Below are positions 27,121-36,284 of a stretch of DNA of 64,000 nt, one piece after another. Position numbers and translations under genes: made by a program. Under the pieces are notes generated by a model, which saw nothing but the letters and a program-made list of their open reading frames with translations, was not told the DNA's origin and searched no databases. Source of the DNA: an uncultured Lachnospiraceae bacterium (GTDB lineage Bacteria; Bacillota; Clostridia; Lachnospirales; Lachnospiraceae). The DNA lies in NCBI GenBank assembly GCA_947626775.1, contig CANQTL010000002.1, forward strand, positions 62,001 through 126,000. Direction: 5' to 3'. Numbering within the stretch: position 1 is the first letter of the stretch; each line of letters begins with the position of its first letter.

Positions 27121-29001
27121 CTATCTGCCCGATCGCGCTACCAGCCGGTCAATGATGTATTTCGCACCCACCTTGCCGCTCGCGCCGTTATTGTAAATAT
27201 ATTCTTCCTTCAGCTTCCGCATGGATTCCGGCGAAAACTCTGTGTCATGCAGCAGCCTGTCCACTGCGGACACAATATCCGCTCCCACATCATCCGGCGC
27301 AATCGATATCCCTATCCTGTCACGCAGCTCAATATCAATCGGAACCGTCTGCAGTTCCTGATAATCCGGATTCAGAATTTTCATTGGCGTATTAATGAAC
27401 AGTACAGGCTTCAGCGTCGAGAATGTGTACTCAAAGGAAATGCTTGACCAGTCCGTAATCAGCAGATCTGCCATATACACCGTCCTGTTGGATGAAAAAT
27501 CTTTCTGAAATGTGACGCCATGCGCCTGATACTTCGCCGCGAGAGCATCAATCTTATGCTCAAAGTGGCGCACATACTGAGGATGCGGCCGCACGATAAT
27601 ATGATGCTCTGTCTGGACGAGAGCGTCAAGCATCGGCTCGATGCAGGAATCCAGAATGTTGGCATCCTGCCACGAGGGCGCAATCAGTACCGTCTTCTTA
27701 CCGTCGCCATCCTGCCCTTCCTGCGCCTCCTGCAGCATACGCTCATAAGATACCGTCATATTGTCAATGACAGAAGATCCCCACTCCACCAGATTCTTGG
27801 CGCGCAGTTCATACTTCTGCTCGCGTTCCGCAATTTCCGCCTTATTCTTGGGACCGGATGTGAAAATCGTATCGAAGTGATCCAGCGCGTTCTTATGGAA
27901 TGAGAGGTTTGCGCTGTTGACGTCATGCGGCACATAGATATACTCGATATCCTTCTGCACATAGGAGCGTTTCAGCTGAAAATTCTCCAGATCCGGCGTC
28001 GTCATGACCATGATCTTCGTCTCCATCTTCATCATCAGCACGATCATCCGGTTCTCGTTGATATAGTAGGGTTTGAACTGTCCGCTCTCCATCCCGAAGA
28101 CCTCATCTTCCGGATCGCTCGTGATATAATGCACCACAATATTGGTCCTGCGTATTATCTCCTCGATGATATTTTGATAATATTTATAGAATCCGTTCTT
28201 CTCCGAATAAAAAACAACCTGTTTGCCCGGCGTCTTCAGAAAACGCTTATAATCCGCCTTGCATCTGGCGCGGTAAGGGCTCTTCTTGTCCTCCTTCTGT
28301 TTGGAAGCCATAAATTCCCTGACGCTGTTCAGCTCTTCCTTACTCTTCTCAAGCGCCTCATAATCAATATAATCTCTGGGGTTGATCCAAATATTCAACA
28401 GAACCAGCTGCAGCACGGAGAGGATATTGCTGCAGCTCCAGTAGAAACCAACGCCGATGGAGACAAAGAAACCCAGATAAAGCGACAGTCCCACCGAAAA
28501 CGCCATCGTCCCATACTTGTTTACAAGGCCCTGCTCCGACTGCAGCACATTAATCCTATTCTGCACATAACACATGAAAAAGGCGGATAGCGCCGCAAGC
28601 AGCGGAATCAGCAGTGTGACGCCGCCGGTCTTCACGGGAATATCCGTCAGGTCTGTCCCTCTCTTGACAGCCTCCACTACGCCCATCAGAAGCGCCAGCT
28701 GCACAACCAGCGGGATCAAATCGGCAAAAGGACTGTACTTTTCCCTTTTAAACAGCTTGTACTGTTCCTCGGAAATCGCCTCCTGGTTGCCAAAGTAAGC
28801 CGCCTTGATGTGATTCATCTCCGGGGACATCCGCACCGTCTTGATGGAATTCTTCTGCACCCACACAGACAGCGGCAGCAGTATCACCTTCGTCAAAAAT
28901 GTAAAGATCAGGATCGCCGCCCAATAGTTATGCACGAACGCATAGCACAGATTAATGAGCCAGAGCAGTCCGCCCACGATCGCATCTACCAATGTACCCA
29001 T
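27121..29001 (-). CDS. Oxa1/YidC membrane domain fused to CDP-glycerol glycerophosphotransferase
   Basis: A 626-residue fusion. Residues 1-215 look like a YidC/Oxa1 insertase core of five membrane segments: ILIFTFLTKVILLPLSVWVQK, a charged cytoplasmic hairpin (EMNHIKAAYF to SPFADLIPLVVQLALL), then the later helices ending at INPRDY. Lys38 stands where YidC proteins keep a conserved groove Arg. A charged linker (215-255) leads to a TagB/TagF-type domain (255-620) with VPHD at 357-360, RPHPQY at 471-476 and TDWSS at 516-520, which use CDP-glycerol or CDP-ribitol. The soluble domain starts right after the last helix, so it should be cytoplasmic. RBS AAGGGG. Function of the pairing is unknown. 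Confidence 0.85.
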   Translation of the reverse strand: MGTLVDAIVGGLLWLINLCYAFVHNYWAAILIFTFLTKVILLPLSVWVQKNSIKTVRMSPEMNHIKAAYFGNQEAISEEQYKLFKREKYSPFADLIPLVVQLALLMGVVEAVKRGTDLTDIPVKTGGVTLLIPLLAALSAFFMCYVQNRINVLQSEQGLVNKYGTMAFSVGLSLYLGFFVSIGVGFYWSCSNILSVLQLVLLNIWINPRDYIDYEALEKSKEELNSVREFMASKQKEDKKSPYRARCKADYKRFLKTPGKQVVFYSEKNGFYKYYQNIIEEIIRRTNIVVHYITSDPEDEVFGMESGQFKPYYINENRMIVLMMKMETKIMVMTTPDLENFQLKRSYVQKDIEYIYVPHDVNSANLSFHKNALDHFDTIFTSGPKNKAEIAEREQKYELRAKNLVEWGSSVIDNMTVSYERMLQEAQEGQDGDGKKTVLIAPSWQDANILDSCIEPMLDALVQTEHHIIVRPHPQYVRHFEHKIDALAAKYQAHGVTFQKDFSSNRTVYMADLLITDWSSISFEYTFSTLKPVLFINTPMKILNPDYQELQTVPIDIELRDRIGISIAPDDVGADIVSAVDRLLHDTEFSPESMRKLKEEYIYNNGASGKVGAKYIIDRLVARSGR

Positions 29002-29010
29002 ATCAGCCCC

Positions 29011-29271
29011 TTAATCGTCCACGTCCTTAAATTCAATCTTACCGTCGTCCGCACCGCCGTCCTTCTTATTCTTCTTAAAGAAGGCGAATATCTTGTGACG
29101 GAAAATAGTCAACGCAGCTCCCAGCGCAATCAATGCCCCCGCTACGGCCTGAATGATATAGGTCACCGCCGACGGATCAATGTAAGCCTGCGCCGGTATC
29201 GTAAACAGATACCAGAAACAGGTATAAAAATATGCGAATTTCAATGTCTTTGACATGATCTTTTTCATCAT
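29011..29271 (-). CDS. Small membrane protein with YIDPS-A-TYIIQ motif
   Basis: An 86-residue protein with a signal-like hydrophobic N-terminus (residues 11-29, ending AQA, a possible signal-peptidase site), then YIDPSAVTYIIQ at 30-41, a second hydrophobic segment (42-57) and an acidic-basic tail. I know the YIDPG-T/S-S-x-IQ pattern from short proteins in glycan clusters, but no function. AAAGGAG precedes ATG 29271. It lies nine bases before the YidC fusion gene and is driven by a strong promoter, so it is probably a partner of that protein. Confidence 0.7.
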   Translation of the reverse strand: MMKKIMSKTLKFAYFYTCFWYLFTIPAQAYIDPSAVTYIIQAVAGALIALGAALTIFRHKIFAFFKKNKKDGGADDGKIEFKDVDD

Positions 29272-29301
29272 CCCGTTCTCCTTTCACCATAAAACGCTAT
29301 C

Positions 29302-29330
29302 ATTATACTGCAAAGAAGGGAAATATGCAA
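29302..29330 (-). promoter_or_regulatory. Strong SigA-type promoter for the small protein and YidC fusion
   Basis: On the minus strand TTGCAT (complement 29325-29330), a 17-base spacer, and TATAAT (complement 29302-29307), followed by about 30 bases of leader with AAAGGAG before ATG 29271. It shares hexamers and spacing with the promoter at 6514-6542. Confidence 0.75.
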
Positions 29331-29340
29331 ACCATACGGT

Positions 29341-31128
29341 CTACAATCCCAGCTCTTCCTTGCTTCTCGGAACCGCCTTACCGTCTCTGATCTCATAGAT
29401 CTTATCGCAGTTCCGAATCGTCGTCAGGCGATGCGCCACAATAATGAGCGTCTTGATGCCCTGCAGGGCGTCAATCGACTCCATGACTGCCGTCTCCGTC
29501 TCATTGTCCAAGGCCGATGTCGCCTCGTCCAGAATGATAATATCCGGCTCCCCATACAGGGCCCTGGCGATGGCCACACGCTGTCTCTGCCCGCCGGAAA
29601 ACTGTATGCCCCATTCCCCGACCACCGTGTCCAACCCATCTGCCAATCCTTCGACAAACGGTTTCAGCTGTGCCATCTCCAAAGCATTCCAAACCTTCTC
29701 GTCATCAATCTCGCTCTCCTCCACCCCGAAGGCGATATTTCTCCGGATGGACGCATCTGTCAGATAGACCGACTGCGGCACATAACCCACAATCTTATTC
29801 CATTGCCCCCGCAGCTTCTTAATGTTGTATCCGTCCATCAGGATCTCTCCCTGCTGCGGCTCCAGCAGATTCAGAATAATATCGGCAAGTGTGGTCTTGC
29901 CCGCGCCGGATGCGCCGATAAATGCGACGGAGGTGCCCTTCTCGATACGAAGGTTCAGATCGTCCAGCACCGCCGTATCTCTTCTGGGATAACGGAACGT
30001 GATATGCGACAGGGTAAGTTCCCCGGAAAACTGAATACGTTCCAGCTCCTCTCCCTGGATTTGCTGTTCCCCCTCCTCCATCTCATCCAGCTTCCTCACG
30101 AGCGCGATCGTCTCATAAGACGCCGCCAGGGACGGCGCATTGTAGACAATGGAATTCACACAGCTCAGCACGCTCCCCAGCGCAGGAAGAATACGGAACG
30201 CGGCGATCGCAATCACCGATAACTGACTCAGCATACTGGCCACATCTGTCTCATGAAGCACGCGAACGGCGATCAGCGTCATCAGTCCGGTCACACACAC
30301 GGCCTCAATAATATAGGCCGGCGCATTGGCCCCTATCGCGTTTCTGATCGTCGCTTTATTGCTCCCAATCAGGCACTTTTCATACTGATTGACAAAATAC
30401 TTCTGCCGGTTTGTCACCAAGACTTCCTTGCTTCCCTGAATGGCCTCCAGAGACGCCTGATACGCCATGCTGTTATACTCCCGCACCAGCTTGCCATACT
30501 TGGTCATGGATCTTCGGAAAAGCAGCTGGGACAGGGCAAAACAGAATATCACAAGCGCCAGCAGCGTAATCGACATTGATGGGGTGACAATAATGATCAG
30601 AATCGCCGTTCCCAGAATCGTAAACGCTTTGCTGAGCAGAATAAACGCATAATTGATAATATTATAAACGCTCGAGACGTCCTCTCCCAGACCGTTCAGC
30701 AGCCGCGCGCTGCTCGTCTCCACAAAAAAGCTGTAACCCTGCCGCATATAGGCATTGAGTATCTGTATCGATAATTCCCTGTGGACCTTACAGGCATATT
30801 TATTGGAAACCCAGGTATAGAGCAGACCGAACATATTCTTAAAGATATAGATCAAAATAATCCCAATGCAGACCAGAAAAATAACCTCCCTGTAGGATTC
30901 CAGATGGAGCGCCTGCACGAACGGACTGACATACTTGCTCTTCATCAGTCCTTCCGGATTCAGAAACGCCTGCAGCAGGGGAAATATAATCGATACGCCA
31001 AATGTCTCCAGTACGGCGTAGACAATCGACATGATAAAAACGATACAGCCGATTCTTTTCTGATTGGCGGTCATAATAAAATTCAGTTTGCCGACCGCAT
31101 CGGCTATTTTCTGCAATTCCTTTTTCAA
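29341..31128 (-). CDS. ABC exporter, fused membrane and ATPase domains
   Basis: A 595-residue half-transporter with about six membrane segments in residues 20-320 and an ATPase domain (GASGAGKTTLADII, FSGGQRQRVAIARA, IIILDEATSALD, AHRLTTIRN). It starts at TTG 31128, whose TTGA overlaps the previous stop, with GAGGAG seven bases upstream; starting further up would run into the glycosyltransferase gene. The signature has FSGG instead of LSGG, still functional in many exporters. Probable flippase for a lipid-linked glycan, the last gene of the long leftward run that starts near 56716. Confidence 0.9.
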   Translation of the reverse strand: MKKELQKIADAVGKLNFIMTANQKRIGCIVFIMSIVYAVLETFGVSIIFPLLQAFLNPEGLMKSKYVSPFVQALHLESYREVIFLVCIGIILIYIFKNMFGLLYTWVSNKYACKVHRELSIQILNAYMRQGYSFFVETSSARLLNGLGEDVSSVYNIINYAFILLSKAFTILGTAILIIIVTPSMSITLLALVIFCFALSQLLFRRSMTKYGKLVREYNSMAYQASLEAIQGSKEVLVTNRQKYFVNQYEKCLIGSNKATIRNAIGANAPAYIIEAVCVTGLMTLIAVRVLHETDVASMLSQLSVIAIAAFRILPALGSVLSCVNSIVYNAPSLAASYETIALVRKLDEMEEGEQQIQGEELERIQFSGELTLSHITFRYPRRDTAVLDDLNLRIEKGTSVAFIGASGAGKTTLADIILNLLEPQQGEILMDGYNIKKLRGQWNKIVGYVPQSVYLTDASIRRNIAFGVEESEIDDEKVWNALEMAQLKPFVEGLADGLDTVVGEWGIQFSGGQRQRVAIARALYGEPDIIILDEATSALDNETETAVMESIDALQGIKTLIIVAHRLTTIRNCDKIYEIRDGKAVPRSKEELGL

Positions 31129-32327
31129 TCCTGTCTCCTCACGATCGCCTTCAGTTCTTCTTCCAGCCAATCCACCTTGTCTTTCACCCTGCACTTCCTG
31201 CCGAGCATATACACGCGCAGGCGCTGTCCGCGTTCATACAGTTCACCGCGGTCCGCCGCCAGCCGTTCCATGGCGCACTTTAATTCCTCCGCATCATGGA
31301 CGAGCAGGATGCCGTCCTTCAATCTCACGTCCCCCACATCGGTACTGATCACCGCCATACCCGCGGCAGCCGCCTCGCAGTGCACAATCGGACAGTTTTC
31401 AGATCTGCTTGTGCAGACAAACACATGGGACTCCCTGTACAGGCCGTAGATCTGTTCCCTGGAAAGGTGGACATGAAACACGACCTTCTTTGAGGTTCCT
31501 TCAGGAAGCCATTTCGCCGCGTGCTCCCGCAGTGTACGCAGATATTCGTTTTCCTCGAATCCCGCAAACTGCAGCGCCGCATTTTCCAGCTTTGCCTCAC
31601 AGAACGCCTTGAGCAGCATGTCCTGATTCTTATTTTCATTGTAATTCGCGATATACAGGAACCGTATCTCCGGCTGTCTGCAAAATTCTTCCGCATGGCA
31701 CATATCTTCTTCGAGAAAGGCGTCCTCTATGGCGTTCTCCAGTACTTTCCCGTTGAGAAGCCCCTTTTCCTGCGCATACAGATAAGAATTGTTCAATTCC
31801 GACAGATAGACGGCCAGATCAAACCGCCCAATCACGCGGTACAGCTTGTCATAATATCTCTTGATCCGCCACTGCTCGTACACCCCAAGAATATTGCGGC
31901 GCTTTAGTTTCTCCCATATGAGATGTGTCTGTCCGAGTCCGGAATAGCCGTGGGAATAGAACACTTTCGCACATTTGATCCTGTCCAGACAGGGGATCAG
32001 CCAGTCTAACGTCCAAGTCTGCGCGCACACGACGATCAGCACATCGGGCTGAAAACTGAGGATCCTTTCATAGTATTTCCGCCTCGTACTGTTCCCGTCG
32101 CGCCCCTTCAGCCGTAAGGGCCAGCGCACATAGACCCGCGTCCGCTCTATGGAGACGCCGCCATGGCTCTCCCGCTCCGGCAGCACCTGAAGCCCGCCGT
32201 CGCCCGCGCTGGTGTAGACCAGAACCTCGTGCCCTCTGCCCGCCAGTCCTTCCGCAAGATATTTTGTTATGTGTGTCACTCCATCCTGCGACGGCCAGTA
32301 ACACGGGACCGCAACCATGATCTTCAT
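31125..32327 (-). CDS. GT4 glycosyltransferase
   Basis: A 400-residue GT-B enzyme. The N-terminus KIMVAVPCYWPSQDGVTHI holds the G-loop; the C-terminal half has LYIANYNENKNQDMLLKAF, VFVCTSRSENCPIVHCEAAAAGM (EX7E region with Glu and Ala) and ISTDVGDVRL. The upstream open frame covers the GT8 gene, so I start at ATG 32327; ATG 32339, which overlaps the previous stop as TAATG, is an alternative. Predicted cytoplasmic. Confidence 0.8.
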   Translation of the reverse strand: MKIMVAVPCYWPSQDGVTHITKYLAEGLAGRGHEVLVYTSAGDGGLQVLPERESHGGVSIERTRVYVRWPLRLKGRDGNSTRRKYYERILSFQPDVLIVVCAQTWTLDWLIPCLDRIKCAKVFYSHGYSGLGQTHLIWEKLKRRNILGVYEQWRIKRYYDKLYRVIGRFDLAVYLSELNNSYLYAQEKGLLNGKVLENAIEDAFLEEDMCHAEEFCRQPEIRFLYIANYNENKNQDMLLKAFCEAKLENAALQFAGFEENEYLRTLREHAAKWLPEGTSKKVVFHVHLSREQIYGLYRESHVFVCTSRSENCPIVHCEAAAAGMAVISTDVGDVRLKDGILLVHDAEELKCAMERLAADRGELYERGQRLRVYMLGRKCRVKDKVDWLEEELKAIVRRQD

Positions 32328-32338
32328 AGAGAGTTCCA

Positions 32339-33418
32339 TTACCTCCGCCGCATTCTCTGATACCGGATCCCGGCTTTTCTGATCAGCGCGCTTGATCCTA
32401 CGGCCAGCGGCGCTTCCGCCAGAATCGCGATCCAGGACGGACCGTCCCACAGGGCCGCTGTGCCGGCAGCAGCCGCGGCGAAGAGCATGAAAGCGCACAG
32501 CAGAATATTGCGGCAGCTGACGTTTCTGACCGCCTGCGCCCTTTCCTGCCTGACTCCGTCATAGAGCCGCCACTGCTCCTCAAAATATTCCCTATAGTAC
32601 GGGCTGCCCTGCGCATACTGCCACCAGACGGCATACCCCGGCATAATGTTGACCGGGTTCCATGGCTTACTGTAATCTTTGTAGGAAGAAAAATGCAGGA
32701 TTTTCGCCGTCTTCTCGCAAGCCGTCATATAGTCATAGCCCAGTTCCTCGGCGTAACGCTCGTTTTCATCGATACAGGAATCCTTACCCGCCACGTACCT
32801 GATATGATCCTTGAAAAGCAGCCCAAACGTAAATTCCATCTGAGAATAGCCCGCCGCCTTCTTGATCTGCGCATCTGCGTCCAGGATATCCTGCAACGTG
32901 AAATCGCGCCTGATCTTAGCCACATCATACAGGGACAGCACAAAAGTCAGCGTATCGCCGCCGACGCGCCGCATGAAATCTCTGTGATTGGCCGGTTTAT
33001 GTTCCGGCCCGGGACAGATCGCATAAGCGTCCTCGAAATCCATGTCGTAGATCTCCGACAGGTTCCCAACGGTTACCGTATCCGACTCGATCACCATGAT
33101 ACGATCTACCTCCGCAGGCAGCAGCTCATGAAAAAGCCAATAACTTGACATCGTACCGACAGGCCAGTGATCGCCCTCCTCTATATGAATATACTGCCGC
33201 GCCTTTTCCTCGTCAAAGCGCAGAATGTGAATATGGTGTCCATACTGCTCCGCCAGCGCGTTCTCATGCCGCATATCTTCCGCCGTCAGATCCTCGGAGA
33301 CGACATACAGACGAATCTCTCTGTCCTGATTATTCACAAAGAGGGATTTGATCGCCACATAAGCATATTTCAAGTTTTTTCGACCGGTGGTGATATAAAC
33401 ATTCATCGGTTTTTTCAT
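32339..33418 (-). CDS. GT8-family glycosyltransferase with C-terminal membrane segments
   Basis: A 359-residue GT-A enzyme of the LgtC/glycogenin type: NVYITTGRKNLKYAYVAIKSLF at the N-terminus, the metal motif as ESDTV near residue 110, and KILHFSSYKDYSKPW near 255 (the HF-G-KPW acceptor end). A hydrophobic stretch at about 305-345 anchors it at the membrane. Such retaining transferases often add galactose or glucose from a UDP donor. RBS GGGAGCGG. Confidence 0.85.
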   Translation of the reverse strand: MKKPMNVYITTGRKNLKYAYVAIKSLFVNNQDREIRLYVVSEDLTAEDMRHENALAEQYGHHIHILRFDEEKARQYIHIEEGDHWPVGTMSSYWLFHELLPAEVDRIMVIESDTVTVGNLSEIYDMDFEDAYAICPGPEHKPANHRDFMRRVGGDTLTFVLSLYDVAKIRRDFTLQDILDADAQIKKAAGYSQMEFTFGLLFKDHIRYVAGKDSCIDENERYAEELGYDYMTACEKTAKILHFSSYKDYSKPWNPVNIMPGYAVWWQYAQGSPYYREYFEEQWRLYDGVRQERAQAVRNVSCRNILLCAFMLFAAAAAGTAALWDGPSWIAILAEAPLAVGSSALIRKAGIRYQRMRRR

Positions 33419-33457
33419 AACCGCTCCCGTCCGCGCATACGGCGCTCCATACCTCTC

Positions 33458-33988
33458 TCAGATCCCCGCTCCGTAACGCTGCTCTACAAAGCTCTCCCAC
33501 TGGCCCCGCTGTTTCAAAAGCCACGCGATGATATCCCGCACCGCTCCATGACCGCCCTGTACGCCGGACACATAATCGCAGACCGCCTTGACTTCCTCAC
33601 AGGAATCGGCGGGACATCCCGCGAAGCCCGCCTTTTTCATACCGGCCAGATCGTTCAGATCATCGCCGAGATACCCCAGCTCTTCCCAGCCGATCCCTTC
33701 CGTACGCATAAACTCGCTCAGATAGGCGGGCTTGTCCTTAATGCCTTGCACGAGATAATCCACTTTCATCTCCCGCATGCGCCTGACCGTGGCCGCGCAT
33801 TCCCTTCCGGTCAGCACCAGCAGCCTGATGCCGGCCGCGCTCGCCGCGAAGAATCCCGCCGCATCCTTCGTGCAGAATTTTTTCAGTTCATTGCCGTTCT
33901 CGTCATAGTAGACGCCCGCATCCGTCATGGTGCCGTCCACATCGATCACCAGATATCTGATCGCCAGATATTTGTCTTTCTGCTGCAT
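33458..33988 (-). CDS. KdsC-like HAD phosphatase
   Basis: A 176-residue phosphatase of the KdsC/YrbI type: VIDVDGTMTD (Asp16 nucleophile, Asp18), LTGRE (the Thr/Ser motif), a Lys near KDKPAYL and GDDLNDL for metal. KdsC removes the 8-phosphate from Kdo8P, and relatives act on the 9-phosphate of nonulosonates. I start at ATG 33988 (GGGAAAAAT upstream); the longer frame runs into the aldolase. With the aldolase and CMP-transferase just upstream it completes a possible ulosonate pathway. Confidence 0.85.
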   Translation of the reverse strand: MQQKDKYLAIRYLVIDVDGTMTDAGVYYDENGNELKKFCTKDAAGFFAASAAGIRLLVLTGRECAATVRRMREMKVDYLVQGIKDKPAYLSEFMRTEGIGWEELGYLGDDLNDLAGMKKAGFAGCPADSCEEVKAVCDYVSGVQGGHGAVRDIIAWLLKQRGQWESFVEQRYGAGI

Positions 33989-34007
33989 ATTTTTCCCTCT
34001 GCCGTCT

Positions 34008-35585
34008 CTATTCACTCTCATCGTATACGGAGTCTGTCAGGAACACAAGCTGCATCTGTCTGCGGATATCGGACACATATCGGCGGTTACGCCTGTTGAC
34101 CTCCTGACCTCTGGTGTGCTGATTCGCCATGTAGGAGGTGACGTAATTGTCTCCTGTCTCCCGATAACCGTCGAATCCCGCCACATAAGCCTCGTGAATC
34201 CCCAGGCGCAGCAGCAGTTTTAGCAGCATGATCACGCTGTTGTCGCAGCTGCCCTTTTCGTCGTAGCACAGCCCGGAATAGTTGATGACCAGCCTCTCGT
34301 CGCACACATCCAGGAGATTGGATGTGATCAGCACGCCCCTTTTCCCCCGCTTGTTCTCCAGCGCCTCATACCGCGCGGCGTTGGAACAGAAGATATAATC
34401 GGGACAATACTCCTCCAGAGCAAAATTGGTCGAAAAGATAACCGGGTGATGCCGCTCAATAAATCTCAGTATCTCTTCTTTTTTTTCCACCAGACTGTAG
34501 CCGGGCGCCAGAATCAAAATCTCGCAGCCCTGCAGTTCCCCGCGCAGATCGCTCAATACCTGGCTGTCGTCCACCTCGTGATCCTGAAACTTTCGATACA
34601 GTTCCTCCGCATACTTCTCGTCGTAGGCAGTTTTCTTATGTTCCTCGATACTGGCCAGAATCTGATTGATCTGTTTTGCTCTCAATCTTCCCTTATTCAG
34701 CAGAAACTCCGCATAATTTCTGTGCAGATTATATTTCGCTGAGAGCGCGTAGGCGGTGCTGTATCCCCAGGGCTCGATCTGTTTGAGCCGGGCGATATGA
34801 TCGTCGATGCCGTCCAGAACCGGATTCACATCGTAGACCGCTCCCTGTGTCCTGTTCATATAGTCCATGATCAGTTCCAGACAGAGATTGCCCGGCACTC
34901 TCCCCATGCCCAGCATGGACGCGTCGATCACACTGCCGCGTCCGGCTGCCTTGATGCCGATAAAATCCTGCGCCAGCGAGTAGGACAACGCCAGGTTTTC
35001 GTGCAGATGAAGCCCGATTGTGACAGACGGATCAAGATTGTGTTCCACCAGAGAATAGATCCTCTGCAGATCTCCGCGCATCATGGAACCAAACGTGTCT
35101 ACAATGGAAAACGCATAAGGCCGGATATCGTTTACCTTTTTCAGCAGTTCCAGTATCTTCTCGTCAGAGTATCCCATAATGTTGATGGGGTTGCAGAATA
35201 CCTTGTATCCTTTTTCCTTGACCCGTCGCACAAAGGCAAGTCCTTCGTCGATATCGTAGTCATGAAAAGTCACTCTGACCGCGTCGATCGTCCTGCCGTC
35301 ATAGGGTTCCAGCCTGTCCACCGTATACTTATTGTGCAGCGCCATCGCCGCAAACATGGTATTGCCGCGTTTTTCCGGCAGGATCGGCGCCATCTGCGCA
35401 CAGTTGTTGAACAGCGTTCTGTCCCGATCGTACACGCAGTCGCGCAGGAAACCGATCTCCACGTAATCCACCTGAGAGTCAACCAGCTTCCGGATAATGC
35501 TTTTGATCGTGTGATAACCGAAATTCCAGTCGTTGATATAACCGCCGTCTCTTAAAGTGCAATCCAACAATTTAATGTTCGACAT
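34008..35585 (-). CDS. HMG-CoA lyase-like aldolase with extra C-terminal domain
   Basis: A 525-residue fusion. Residues 1-270 form a DRE-TIM metallolyase: LLDCTLRDGG at 6-15, HLHEN at 193-197, and metal residues expected nearby; families include 4-hydroxy-2-oxovalerate aldolase and HMG-CoA lyase, which join or split pyruvate or acetyl units to aldehydes. Residues 350-525 are a second Rossmann-like domain beginning CEILILAPGYSL and later VAGFDGYRETG, reminiscent of the GPGPSL start of GT42 and MAF/DUF115 proteins. Between CMP-transferase and phosphatase genes, it could make a 2-keto sugar acid from pyruvate. No metabolite is assigned. Confidence 0.7.
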   Translation of the reverse strand: MSNIKLLDCTLRDGGYINDWNFGYHTIKSIIRKLVDSQVDYVEIGFLRDCVYDRDRTLFNNCAQMAPILPEKRGNTMFAAMALHNKYTVDRLEPYDGRTIDAVRVTFHDYDIDEGLAFVRRVKEKGYKVFCNPINIMGYSDEKILELLKKVNDIRPYAFSIVDTFGSMMRGDLQRIYSLVEHNLDPSVTIGLHLHENLALSYSLAQDFIGIKAAGRGSVIDASMLGMGRVPGNLCLELIMDYMNRTQGAVYDVNPVLDGIDDHIARLKQIEPWGYSTAYALSAKYNLHRNYAEFLLNKGRLRAKQINQILASIEEHKKTAYDEKYAEELYRKFQDHEVDDSQVLSDLRGELQGCEILILAPGYSLVEKKEEILRFIERHHPVIFSTNFALEEYCPDYIFCSNAARYEALENKRGKRGVLITSNLLDVCDERLVINYSGLCYDEKGSCDNSVIMLLKLLLRLGIHEAYVAGFDGYRETGDNYVTSYMANQHTRGQEVNRRNRRYVSDIRRQMQLVFLTDSVYDESE

Positions 35586-35603
35586 AAAACCCCCGTTCTG
35601 CAG

Positions 35604-36284
35604 TTATTTGGTCGGTTTCGGATCGGTCATGGCATACATCGCCTTCGCCATCTCATAGTCATAGACGTCGTCGATATCCGCCGCCTCTCTCTTATTGATC
35701 AGCAGTCTGTATGCGTTCGGCCCGTAATTGTAATGCCATTCCTTCAGTTTGACTCTCGGCGCCAGATTGATACCGTTCGTAAAGTGATACAGCATCGGCA
35801 GCTGTTCCGAATTTTTGTGAGCCAGTCCCATACTGAAATTGAGCGGTCCCTTCTCGTCCATCAGATAGGTCTGATAAGGACAGCATGTAATCAGGGAATC
35901 ATAACCCTCCTCCAGCTTCTCGAAGTAGGTTTTGATCGCTTTCTCATACAGATAGGGCTCCACCAGCGGAGACGTGGCGCAGGCCCACATAATATGCTCA
36001 TTCGGCATCTCATCGCTGATGTACTCCAGGAACATGCCGAACGGAACCGACTCGTCCGCGTACTGCGTCGGTCTCTTGATCGCCGTCACGCCCTCGTCGC
36101 GGCCCATCTGAAGCATCTCGTCGGAATCGGAGGAAACGATGATATCCGTAATGCCGTTTACCTGTTTGAGCTGTCTGATCTTGTGTATCAGCAGATTGGA
36201 ATCCCCGAAGGGCAGAATATTTTTGTTTGGCAGTCTCGTACTGTTCCCCTTTACCGGTATGATCGCCGTGATCGTCTTATCCAT
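35604..36284 (-). CDS. NeuA/KdsB-like cytidylyltransferase, second in the window
   Basis: A 226-residue CMP-sugar synthase-fold protein. The nucleotide loop is IIPVKGNSTRLPNKN instead of the A-R-G-G-S-K of neuA, then VVSSDSDEM and ATSPLVEPYL. The different loop suggests another substrate or nucleotide than the first NeuA. A strong AAGGAGG precedes ATG 36284. It starts the triad of CMP-transferase, aldolase and phosphatase, 18 bases from the next gene. Confidence 0.8.
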   Translation of the reverse strand: MDKTITAIIPVKGNSTRLPNKNILPFGDSNLLIHKIRQLKQVNGITDIIVSSDSDEMLQMGRDEGVTAIKRPTQYADESVPFGMFLEYISDEMPNEHIMWACATSPLVEPYLYEKAIKTYFEKLEEGYDSLITCCPYQTYLMDEKGPLNFSMGLAHKNSEQLPMLYHFTNGINLAPRVKLKEWHYNYGPNAYRLLINKREAADIDDVYDYEMAKAMYAMTDPKPTK

